NCBI GenBank assembly: GCA_012797715.1
Contig: JAAZOO010000265.1
Location: 1-6,868 of the forward strand
Length of the DNA: 6,868 nt
Direction of reading: 5' to 3'
Source: Geobacteraceae bacterium
Lineage (GTDB): Bacteria > Desulfobacterota > Desulfuromonadia > Geobacterales > Geobacteraceae
The translations under genes were made by a program, and so were the position numbers. The notes under the pieces were generated by a model. The model did no database searches and was not told where the DNA came from. It saw only the letters and a program-made list of their open reading frames with translations. Shown here one piece after another: positions 1 to 5,445 of this stretch (the stretch's first letter is position 1; the number at the start of each line of letters is the position of its first letter).

Positions 1-199
1 CCTAAAACCGGCAGTTGGAGGTATCCGCAGAGAGCGACTCTGTCGTATTTCGTTGCTGCTCTTAGCGAAATTGAGCGGCCACAGCCGATACTGTCCGAAC
101 CCCAAGGGTGAGTGTATCGGCTGTAGTGAAATGAGCTTAGAGCAGCAGAAAGACGGCAATCGGAGAGAACGAAGGATGCCTCCAACTGCCGAATCTAGG
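1..199. repeat. Long imperfect foldback (MITE-like element or structured RNA), cut by the window edge
   Basis: The two halves are inverted complements almost in register. Bases 1-4 (CCTA) pair with 196-199 (TAGG). Bases 9-26 pair with 174-191 (18 pairs with a single T.G wobble; the core is CGGCAGTTGGAGG at 9-21). Bases 41-51 pair with 148-158 (one mismatch, one wobble), 54-66 pair with 135-147 (one T-T mismatch), and 81-91 (ACAGCCGATAC) pair perfectly with 114-124. A small apical hairpin, ACCC-CAA-GGGT, sits at 99-109 (99-102 with 106-109). Positions 27-40/159-173 and 67-80/125-134 are internal loops, although 28-32 (CAGAG) can also pair with 38-42 (CTCTG). Scattered mismatches and wobbles, rather than a perfect palindrome, fit an old miniature inverted-repeat element or a folded RNA. 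The pairing reaches base 1, so the element may extend outside the window; no target-site duplication can be judged. Confidence 0.75.
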
Positions 200-205
200 G
201 TGATA

Positions 206-245
206 GGCATCGGGACAGGCCACGGTGACCCGGTGCCCCATGGGG
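206..245. repeat. Hairpin plus 10-base palindrome next to the foldback
   Basis: GGCATCGGG (206-214) pairs with CCCGGTGCC (229-237) through nine pairs including one wobble, with a 14-base loop. CCCCATGGGG (236-245) is a perfect palindrome that overlaps the right arm. Together with the preceding foldback this makes the first 245 bases unusually rich in secondary structure. The bases are visible; any RNA role is inference. Confidence 0.4.
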
Positions 246-537
246 GTGAACTCTGCCGGACGGAGCAGCACGGTCAATGCCCAGGTGCGCCGCCGACAGT
301 GATGAGATGATTTGCCATGGGCATCCTCCCAAAAACCGTTATCGGAAGAACTCTGCTCCTCTCTATCGCGGCGCTCGCCACGGAACCCTCTTCCATACCG
401 GGGGAGCCCACTGCCCAAGCCTATACCATCTCCCTGAAGTTTCCGGGAGTTCCGATCATCCCTCACGGGGTCTTCCCTCCCAACGCCCAACGGGGGGAGC
501 ACGGAGGGACCGTGGATAGGGACTCCGAATATCCCGC

Positions 538-567
538 TTGTTCCGCACAGCCTGTCTGAAGTAGGAT
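538..567 (+). promoter_or_regulatory. Weak sigma-70-like promoter candidate for the methyltransferase gene
   Basis: TTGTTC (538-543) and TAGGAT (562-567) are separated by 18 bases. They match the -35 and -10 consensus at three and four of six positions. This would start transcription near 574 and leave a leader of about 20 bases that contains the ribosome binding site. It is the best candidate I can see but is weak. Confidence 0.25.
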
Positions 568-593
568 AGTCTCCGCGGAGGGAGGGGGAGGAC

Positions 594-1511
594 ATGACCA
601 TTCCAGCGTTGGAGCTTTTCTGCGGAATCGGCGGCTTTGCGGCCTCCGCGGCCGGGCTTGACGTGCGCATCGTCGGGGCTCTCGACCAGAGCCAAGAAGC
701 ACTCGACGTCTACCGACTGAACTTCCCCGCGCATCGCACTGTCCAGACCGACCGGGAAAAAATCACCGCAGAAGAGCTTGCCTCGTTCCATGCGGACTTC
801 TGGTGGCTGTCACCACCATGCCAGCCGTACAGCGTGCGGGGCGCACGACGCGACCTTGCCGATCCGCGGGCGCGAAGCCTTACGAACATCATGGACGAGT
901 TTCAGCGCATCCCGGAAGAGCGGCTGCCGACCCACCTGGCGCTGGAAAACGTGGAAGGTTTTTCTCTGTCCCGTGCCCGCGAACGCCTGCTGGATCTCCT
1001 TGCCGGCAGAGGCTACCTGGTGCGCGAGTTCCGGCTTTGCCCAACGCACCTGGGCATTCCATCCCGTCGCCCCCGCTACTACCTGGCAGCGTCACGATTG
1101 CCGGTACAGGAGGTACGGATCCCGCCCTCCCCAGGGAGGTTCCCCCTGGACGCCTATCTTGATCCGCCCCTCTCCCGGAATATCCCCCAGGAATTGCTGG
1201 TGCCTGCCGGAATCATCGACAGATTCAGGGATGGCATGCGCATTCTTGACGCCAGCTCCCCCGACGCCTACACCACCTGCTTCACCTCCGGGTACGGAAG
1301 GTCCATCATGCATGCCGGCTCCTACCTTCGGCAGGGAGCCGCGGTGCGTCGCTTCGCACCCGAAGAGATCGCCCGGCTGCTGCACTTCCCCGACGGCTTC
1401 TGCTTCCCGCCCCATATGCCCTGCAGGGTCAGGTGGCGCCTGATCGGTAACAGCCTCTCCGTCGTCGCGGTCCGCACGGTTCTGTCCGCCTTCCCCGCCT
1501 TTGCGCGGTGA
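594..1511 (+). CDS. Dnmt2-like cytosine-C5 methyltransferase, probable tRNA methyltransferase
   Basis: A 305-residue SAM-dependent cytosine-C5 methyltransferase. Motif I is FCGIGGF (9-15). The catalytic loop is SPPCQPYS with nucleophile Cys76, motif VI is ENVEGF (118-123), and the motif VIII equivalent is IPSRRPRYYLAA (155-166). A motif IX-like stretch begins RFAPEEIARLLHFP (253-266) and motif X is GNSLSV (285-290). The CFT triplet at 229-231, in CFTSGYGRS, is the hallmark of Dnmt2/TRDMT1. The Dnmt2 family methylates C38 of tRNA anticodon loops, and a Geobacter sulfurreducens homologue is reported to act on tRNA-Glu; the tRNA role here is inferred. There is no large variable target-recognition domain as in restriction-modification enzymes and no restriction endonuclease nearby. 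ATG 594 is preceded by GGAGG at 581-585 with an 8-base gap. The gene converges on the carboxylase gene, with 58 bases between stop codons and no convincing terminator. Confidence 0.88.
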   Translation: MTIPALELFCGIGGFAASAAGLDVRIVGALDQSQEALDVYRLNFPAHRTVQTDREKITAEELASFHADFWWLSPPCQPYSVRGARRDLADPRARSLTNIMDEFQRIPEERLPTHLALENVEGFSLSRARERLLDLLAGRGYLVREFRLCPTHLGIPSRRPRYYLAASRLPVQEVRIPPSPGRFPLDAYLDPPLSRNIPQELLVPAGIIDRFRDGMRILDASSPDAYTTCFTSGYGRSIMHAGSYLRQGAAVRRFAPEEIARLLHFPDGFCFPPHMPCRVRWRLIGNSLSVVAVRTVLSAFPAFAR

Positions 1512-1569
1512 ACCTGCCCAGCACTGCCGAAGCACGAATCCATCCCGATTCCTTTCGCAGACGAGCCGA

Positions 1570-3030
1570 CTACCCGAGAAAGCGCCGGACTAATGCGGCG
1601 CGCAGCATGAGATCGCCCAGCTGTGCCCCGTCGTTCCGTCCGAAAAGTTCCCGCATGCGGCGCACGATTTGCAGATGTTCCGGATCGGGAGAGCAGTCGA
1701 ATCCCGCACGCTGCAGCGAACTGCGCAGCGAATCCGTCATGAGCGGTCCCTCCATGTCCGTAAAGCGCAGCGCTTCAGCCACGATTTCAGTGAATGACGG
1801 GTATTCTTCCCGGATGAAGGCCAAGTCGTCCCGGCTTAAGGCATCGAAGGCCACCAGCTCCGGGGGCAGGCCGAGGGAGTACAGGGAGCACGTGAAAGAA
1901 ATCGCCCGGGGCAGGCTGACGCCATCCAGCTCCCGCGCGTACCCGAAAAGACCGATATGCAGCTTGCGGGCACGACGGGACGGGACATGTCTGCTCATGC
2001 GGTTTATCTGCGGCGCAAGCTCCACGACGCGGCTGCGATAGGACTCGCTGTACCCCTTTATCAATGCAATCGCCCGCACCCTGTCGACAGGCGCGGGAGT
2101 ACCGATGGGGCGGTTTCTCAGGTAGTCGCATGCCGATTTGACCTGCTCGGGAGAGTAATCGTACTTGAACGCCGACTGAATCGTGAACGTCACCACGCTG
2201 GGGTACTCCCTACCCACACGCTCCACCGTCAGCGGCGACAATCCTCCCCGAAACGGAGCGGATCCCATGCCGATAATGGGGTGGATCCGGACACCGGAAC
2301 GAACCGCCAGATCCCCGAAATCAGCCAGAGCTATCTTGTTGGTGAGTGCCGCTGCGACAAGTCCATAATTCATTGCCGTGTCGGAGCGCGCGAGGAACAC
2401 TCGCTGATCGCTCATATCCTTATCCTGCAGGTACTCCTCCACGATAGAGGCCGCCCGCAGCATGGATTCCACGTCTTCAAACAGCGGGATGACCTGGATG
2501 CTTTCGGGGTACGACCTGCCGATCCACTCGGAGATGGTTATGTCGTCATCACGAAAGCGGCGATGCTGACGCGCGATGATCTGTTCGGTGTAGTACCGGT
2601 AGATACGGTCCAGACAGCGCGCCGATGTGGTCATGGGAAGGATGACCTCTCCGATGGGGGCGACATCTCCTCCATAGAAAAGCCGGGCCGCATCGAACGA
2701 GCGCGGGATGCTCTCGAGACATTCCAGCAGAATCTTCGCCTCCGCGGGCTCGTAGGTGGGGTTGGGGACCCGCAGTGTCAGCCGGAGGTCCTCTCCGAGC
2801 ACATGGGTCCGAAAAAACTCCTCATAAAAGGAAAGAAGCTTTTTCACCACGTAGGTGTCGTTTTCCTTTCCCTCCATGTCCCACATCTGCTCATCGCATC
2901 CCAGATGTGAATAACTGTAGAAAGCCTCCCGAATCTCCTCCTCGCCTGCGAGCACGGAAGACGAGGCAAAGAACGGAACCGTCGCGTTATCCGGATGTTG
3001 TGTACTCATACAGCGCGGGATCTTCCTCAC
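1570..3030 (-). CDS. ppcA: Archaeal-type phosphoenolpyruvate carboxylase
   Basis: A 486-residue enzyme that carboxylates phosphoenolpyruvate with bicarbonate to oxaloacetate, an anaplerotic step in the cytoplasm. It belongs to the short archaeal-type family (about 500 residues), not the roughly 900-residue bacterial/plant type. Visible signatures are MSTQHPDN (8-15), DMEGKEN (51-57), VIPLFEDVE (180-188), ARSDTAMNYG (214-223), GMGSAPFRGGL (254-264, a glycine/arginine-rich active-site loop) and TIQSAFKYDY (283-292). It ends in FLG. I chose GTG 3030 because GAGGAGG lies five bases before it and because family members begin just ahead of MSTQHPDN. The GTG at 3102 would add 24 unconserved residues and lacks a ribosome binding site. 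The gene lies 103 bases downstream of a same-strand exported-protein gene, with a structured leader between them. No interruption is visible. The family is uncommon in bacteria compared with the long form. Confidence 0.93.
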   Translation of the reverse strand: MRKIPRCMSTQHPDNATVPFFASSSVLAGEEEIREAFYSYSHLGCDEQMWDMEGKENDTYVVKKLLSFYEEFFRTHVLGEDLRLTLRVPNPTYEPAEAKILLECLESIPRSFDAARLFYGGDVAPIGEVILPMTTSARCLDRIYRYYTEQIIARQHRRFRDDDITISEWIGRSYPESIQVIPLFEDVESMLRAASIVEEYLQDKDMSDQRVFLARSDTAMNYGLVAAALTNKIALADFGDLAVRSGVRIHPIIGMGSAPFRGGLSPLTVERVGREYPSVVTFTIQSAFKYDYSPEQVKSACDYLRNRPIGTPAPVDRVRAIALIKGYSESYRSRVVELAPQINRMSRHVPSRRARKLHIGLFGYARELDGVSLPRAISFTCSLYSLGLPPELVAFDALSRDDLAFIREEYPSFTEIVAEALRFTDMEGPLMTDSLRSSLQRAGFDCSPDPEHLQIVRRMRELFGRNDGAQLGDLMLRAALVRRFLG

Positions 3031-3033
3031 CTT

Positions 3034-3041
3034 TTCCTCCT
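3034..3041 (-). promoter_or_regulatory. Ribosome binding site that fixes the carboxylase start
   Basis: On the minus strand GAGGAGGA is followed by AAAG and then GTG at 3030-3028. It is the only strong Shine-Dalgarno sequence near the N-terminus and supports a GTG start over the longer frame. Confidence 0.75.
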
Positions 3042-3103
3042 CGTGGGTTGCGCACTCCGGAATCAGCTCCCTGGTGGGGCCGGGGAAAACCCTGCAGCCC
3101 ACG
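3042..3103 (-). promoter_or_regulatory. Candidate two-state RNA leader of the carboxylase gene
   Basis: On the minus strand CGTGGG (3103-3098) can pair with CCCACG (3047-3042), which ends one base before the Shine-Dalgarno sequence. The GTGGG inside the same segment can instead pair with CCCAC (3078-3074), enclosing a small GGG-TTTT-CCC hairpin. The two pairings exclude each other, the usual architecture of a translational switch. I compared the sequence from memory with cobalamin, TPP, c-di-GMP, SAH and fluoride riboswitch cores and none matches. The pairing is seen; regulation is inference. Confidence 0.35.
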
Positions 3104-3133
3104 TTTCCATTTTCCCGACACCATTTGACCTTC

Positions 3134-3697
3134 TTATGGGCACAGTATTTTTCGTAAAGTATCTGTGTTGGATTTTGGATTTATGGCACTCCACGAACCT
3201 GGTATCCCAATCTTTCTTCTCGACTCAATTTCTCCGATGTATTTATAGCTGACCATTGAAAGAGTCCGGAACATCGAATCAGCACATCTGATTTCCACGA
3301 GCAGTTCAGCTCGCTTTTTAATTTTCAGGGTATTTGCCACTTCTTCAAACGATACGATATTCACATAATGGTCATGAACGGTTTCAGGATTCACTACGGT
3401 GTAGGGAGGGTAGTATCCCGTTCTCTCTTTTGCCCCTGTCCTTTCCATAACCTCTTTTTCGTGCCTTTTTCTGGCAGAAACAACATCAGCCAGATTGAAC
3501 GATACCGTCCAAACCGTGATCGACGTGCCTCCGGTGCGGCCAACACTTTGTGAATCGAAAAAAACGACTGCCTGCCGGCCGTCGGGCAATGCCGAACCTC
3601 CCAGGTACTTCCAATCCGATCCGAGAGCTTCCATTTCCGGCAACACGAGGGAAAGTACCAGCAGAAACAACGGAATTGCAATTTGTCTAGTGACCAT
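3134..3697 (-). CDS. Small exported protein resembling surface-adhesin protein E
   Basis: A 187-residue product from ATG 3697. Residues 1-25 look like a signal peptide: a short positive N-terminus, a run IAIPLFLLVLSLVL, then a region ending near EALG. The mature part begins SDWKYLGGS and has FFDSQSV (46-52), a charged middle, and a C-terminal half with EIRCADSMF (135-143) and WSAINPKSNTDTLRKILC (169-186). Paired cysteines (138 and 186), a Trp-x-x-Ile-x-Pro-x-Ser turn and a final cysteine are the pattern I associate with surface-adhesin protein E-like domains; this is recognition by pattern, not alignment. ATG 3760 would add 21 residues before the signal peptide and has AAGGGA seven bases upstream, so the start is uncertain. 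The protein is probably periplasmic or surface exposed. It precedes the carboxylase gene on the same strand, but no functional link is evident. Confidence 0.6.
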   Translation of the reverse strand: MVTRQIAIPLFLLVLSLVLPEMEALGSDWKYLGGSALPDGRQAVVFFDSQSVGRTGGTSITVWTVSFNLADVVSARKRHEKEVMERTGAKERTGYYPPYTVVNPETVHDHYVNIVSFEEVANTLKIKKRAELLVEIRCADSMFRTLSMVSYKYIGEIESRRKIGIPGSWSAINPKSNTDTLRKILCP

Positions 3698-4076
3698 AGC
3701 AACGGCATCCACTCCGCCGATATCCGAATCCCGCCCCCGGGACCCTGCGGCAGGATTCATCCCTCGTTCCCTTCGAACGACGTGAACCGCTGCCCAAAGG
3801 AAACTTGCACAAAATACGGTCCACCCTTCCCATGCATATGCAAACGGACACGCCAGGAAAATGCCCCTCTTTCCAATCAATCTCACAGCGAGATGGCGGA
3901 GGATTCCAGGAACGTGGACACGTGCTGTTCCAAATAATATTTTCACCCTGTAAAGGAGGATAGTCAACAAGGTGCGCATCCCGCAACGGCCACCCTCAGG
4001 TCGATGGGGCAGTTCATGATCCATGATCCGCATCGTGCGCCACGCTACGAACCGTACCCGGAGCACCGCACAAAAA
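3698..4076. other. Intergenic stretch between exported-protein gene and terminator
   Basis: The minus-strand frame of the exported protein stays open upstream to 4066. This would add up to 123 residues with a hydrophobic, Trp-containing patch (AYAWEGWTVFCASFLWAAVH). It would bury a good signal peptide in the middle of the protein and has no clear ribosome binding site at its first start, so I treat it as a chance extension. A promoter candidate lies inside at 3939-3967. Nothing else is recognisable. Confidence 0.4.
3939..3967 (-). promoter_or_regulatory. Sigma-70-like promoter candidate upstream of the exported-protein gene
   Basis: On the minus strand TTGACT (3967-3962) and GAAAAT (3944-3939) are exactly 17 bases apart, matching consensus at five and four of six positions. 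Transcription would start near 3932 and give a leader of roughly 235 bases before ATG 3697. The region is also AT-rich just downstream. Confidence 0.35.
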
Positions 4077-4106
4077 GAGGGGACGGTCTTTCGCGACCGT
4101 CCCCTC
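4077..4106 (-). terminator. Intrinsic terminator of the first PEP-CTERM gene
   Basis: On the minus strand a 12-pair perfect stem (GAGGGGACGGTC with GACCGTCCCCTC) closes a six-base loop and is followed at once by five T residues (4076-4072). It begins 25 bases after the stop codon of the PEP-CTERM gene. The plus-strand side lacks a T run, so it acts in one direction. Confidence 0.93.
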
Positions 4107-4131
4107 CTGGGGCAACCATCTTCTCCGTTGC

Positions 4132-4758
4132 CTATCTTCGTGCGAATCGCCGGAACCCTGCTGCGCCGAGAAGAGCGGCGGCAACCAGGAAGAACGTTGA
4201 GGGCTCCGGCACGGCTGCAACGCGGTTCAGTTCCACCTCGCCCTGGAACGTGATGTGGCCGATGGGGGGAAAGTCCTCATCGAAATCGCCGCTCAAGGAG
4301 TCCTTCAGCACGCCGTTTTCCAGGACATCGTAGAGTGATATCACTCCGGAAGCGCCTCCCTCATAGGCGATATGGATCAAGAGCGTAGCGCCGTCGAGAG
4401 TGACTCCGCTGACCCACCCGCTCTGAATGGTGGGTGTGCTGGGATCCTTCAACTCGCCGTAATCCGTTCCGTCGAATTCATGCAGGACAAGGGTAAATCC
4501 CGTGGGATGTGTCGGATTGTGGGAGCCGAATCCGTAAGGAGGGTCGCTCGGCTGCCAGGATCCGCCGGTTCGATCTCCGCTCCAGTCGTATACTACTACA
4601 GAATCATCCCAGTAATGAAGCGTCTGATGGTCAACATACCAGGTAAGGCCCCACGTTCCGCTCGCCCCGTCCGGGATTGCATGGGAGATGGCGGGGAGCG
4701 TTGTCGCGCAGACCATCACCAGTACTGCCGACACAAGGATACGGTACAGTTTCCCCAT
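4132..4758 (-). CDS. PEP-CTERM sorting-domain exported protein (208 aa)
   Basis: The product starts with a signal peptide (residues 1-27, cleavage probably after ISHA) and ends with a PEP-CTERM signal: VPEPST (183-188), a hydrophobic segment FFLVAAALLGAAG, and the basic tail FRRFARR. In known systems this tail is cut by an exosortase in the inner membrane and the protein goes to the surface or extracellular matrix, often in exopolysaccharide or floc producers. The 155-residue middle is rich in Gly, Asp, Thr and aromatic residues (GTWGLTWYVDHQTLHYWDDS), suggesting a beta-sheet fold; I do not recognise its family. ATG 4758 follows GGAGG with a 9-base gap. It has a sigma-54-like promoter at 4828-4843 and its own terminator, so it is probably monocistronic. 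No exosortase gene is in the window. The sorting call is secure; the function of the mature domain is unknown. Confidence 0.9.
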   Translation of the reverse strand: MGKLYRILVSAVLVMVCATTLPAISHAIPDGASGTWGLTWYVDHQTLHYWDDSVVVYDWSGDRTGGSWQPSDPPYGFGSHNPTHPTGFTLVLHEFDGTDYGELKDPSTPTIQSGWVSGVTLDGATLLIHIAYEGGASGVISLYDVLENGVLKDSLSGDFDEDFPPIGHITFQGEVELNRVAAVPEPSTFFLVAAALLGAAGFRRFARR

Positions 4759-4827
4759 TGCTGTTTTCCTCCGTTTCGACTTAGGTTAGTGGAATGAATC
4801 AGACGAGACCGTGTTCTGAACCGTGGT

Positions 4828-4843
4828 TGCAATTTGTGTGCTA
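4828..4843 (-). promoter_or_regulatory. Sigma-54 (-24/-12) promoter candidate for the 208-aa PEP-CTERM gene
   Basis: On the minus strand TAGCAC, five bases, then TTGCA. The consensus is TGGCAC-N5-TTGCA; every listed base matches except the first G of the -24 GG, which is A. Transcription would begin about 12 bases downstream, near 4817, leaving a leader of about 58 bases that includes the GGAGG ribosome binding site. Confidence 0.55.
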
Positions 4844-4890
4844 ACTATTTAAACCTTTTTAACCACATCGTTTTCGCCAATTTCCTCCTA

Positions 4891-4910
4891 GACACATCCC
4901 GCTCTGTAAA
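4891..4910 (-). promoter_or_regulatory. Candidate enhancer box upstream of the 208-aa PEP-CTERM gene
   Basis: On the minus strand TTTACA, eight bases, TGTGTC. It lies 47 bases upstream of the -24 element, where sigma-54 activators usually bind. The same two halves with a nine-base spacer occur upstream of the divergent PEP-CTERM gene (5329-5349). Shared use by a PrsR-like regulator is inference. Confidence 0.4.
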
Positions 4911-4911
4911 G

Positions 4912-5328
4912 ATTTCCGACGCAACCGGCACCCCCCTAGGCACACCCCTTCTGCTCCCGACGAGCACGGGAGTGAAAGGGAAGGCGTCGCCCCCCCGGAC
5001 ACCCCACTGTAATTACCCAATGCGGCCCATATACCCCACAAACTCCCGATGAACCCGCCAAGGGACTCGAAGGGGGGTGAAGCGTACGCTTCTGGTACCG
5101 CAAACGCAGGCCGGTCGTGGCGTAAAGCCATCTCCACCTCGGCAATCCCGTCCAGGAAATCGTCACAGCTTCTCACCTTTGCGTTATTTCCCATACTCCC
5201 TGAAACATTCGGGATGCCAATGCCTGCCCGCACCAGGCTGGCGCGGGGCATATTTCTCCCCATCCGTTCATGCGCTTCAGCATCCCCTCCCTACCCCCCA
5301 TCGGCACGGCTTTTCACTGTCGATATAT
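4912..5328. other. Long intergenic stretch with a possible degenerate coding fragment
   Basis: Between the two PEP-CTERM promoters about 400 bases hold no confident gene. On the minus strand the frame running down from ATG 5263 gives a protein-like stretch (GIGIPNVSGSMGNN, then SCDDFLDGIAEVEMALRHD, roughly 5225-5110). It then turns into a low-complexity, Gly/Ser/Cys-rich translation as far as a stop ending at 4859. Only the first half looks natural, so this may be the remnant of a gene. I do not recognise it. A hairpin at 5227-5247 lies inside this stretch. The stretch also has several C-rich runs, including C7 near 4990. Confidence 0.35.
5227..5247. repeat. Short stable hairpin
   Basis: CCCGC (5227-5231) pairs with GCGGG (5243-5247). 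An A-C mismatch follows, then CCA pairs with TGG around a GGC loop. There is no T run on either side, so it is not an intrinsic terminator. It could be chance in GC-rich DNA. Confidence 0.3.
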
Positions 5329-5349
5329 TTTACATTACACTAATGTGTC
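5329..5349 (+). promoter_or_regulatory. Candidate enhancer box with inverted repeat upstream of the 298-aa PEP-CTERM gene
   Basis: TTTACA, nine bases, TGTGTC. Inside it is a perfect inverted repeat, ACATTA-CAC-TAATGT (5332-5346). It ends 35 bases before the -24 element, so its centre lies about 70 bases upstream of the predicted start. That is a typical place for a sigma-54 activator. It resembles the box at 4891-4910. Confidence 0.5.
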
Positions 5350-5383
5350 CGAAATAATTCTATAGAAACAATAGTTTACCATC

Positions 5384-5399
5384 CGGCACGATATATGCT
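5384..5399 (+). promoter_or_regulatory. Sigma-54 (-24/-12) promoter candidate for the 298-aa PEP-CTERM gene
   Basis: CGGCACGATATATGCT: GG at 5385-5386 and GC at 5397-5398 are separated by exactly ten bases, and the full -24 block GGCACG is present. Only the first T of TGGCAC and the first T of TTGC differ from consensus. Transcription would start near 5410 in a very AT-rich segment, leaving a leader of about 35 bases. Confidence 0.65.
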
Positions 5400-5445
5400 T
5401 TTATTAATTTTTATTATTTTTTATCACTAATTATGGAGGATGCAG

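Larger units (their letters stand above)
200..593. other. Intergenic stretch with no confident gene
   Basis: Apart from the hairpin at 206-245, I see no recognisable gene here. A frame from ATG 317 to the stop ending at 559 on the plus strand would give an 80-residue product with a somewhat hydrophobic start (LLLSIAALA) and moderate third-position GC. It has no good ribosome binding site and resembles no family I know, so I do not call it. A minus-strand frame across 137-670 runs over the start of the methyltransferase gene and has a low-complexity, Arg/Gly/Pro-rich translation typical of chance in GC-rich DNA. The perfect palindrome CTCCGCGGAG lies at 571-580, just before the ribosome binding site of the next gene. 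Confidence 0.5.

Noticed and set aside
317..559. Plus-strand frame of 80 codons ahead of the methyltransferase gene
   Set aside because: It has a hydrophobic start and moderate codon bias, but no clear ribosome binding site and no recognisable domain. Evidence is too thin to call a gene.
137..670. Long minus-strand open frame of 177 codons
   Set aside because: The translation is Arg/Gly/Pro/Ser-rich without family resemblance, overlaps the start of the methyltransferase gene and covers the inverted-repeat region.
778..1443. Plus-strand frame of 221 codons inside the methyltransferase gene
   Set aside because: It is an out-of-frame shadow rich in Pro, Ser, Arg and Cys; the Dnmt2 motifs are in the other frame.
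1512..1569. Short hairpin GAATC-N6-GATTC between the convergent genes
   Set aside because: It has only five pairs and no T run on either strand; not a credible terminator.
1957..2910. Plus-strand frame of 317 codons
   Set aside because: It lies wholly antisense inside the carboxylase gene, which has strong family motifs; it is a codon-bias shadow.
3839..3855. Sigma-54-like sequence TGGCGTGTCCGTTTGCA on the minus strand
   Set aside because: The GG and GC are separated by eleven bases instead of ten and the -24 block is imperfect.
4926..4942. GGCAC...GGC sequence resembling a second sigma-54 site
   Set aside because: Spacing is eleven bases and the -12 region lacks TTGC; it is part of a C-rich run.
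4984..4996. C7 homopolymer, possible phase-variation tract
   Set aside because: It is not inside any supported gene or between promoter elements.
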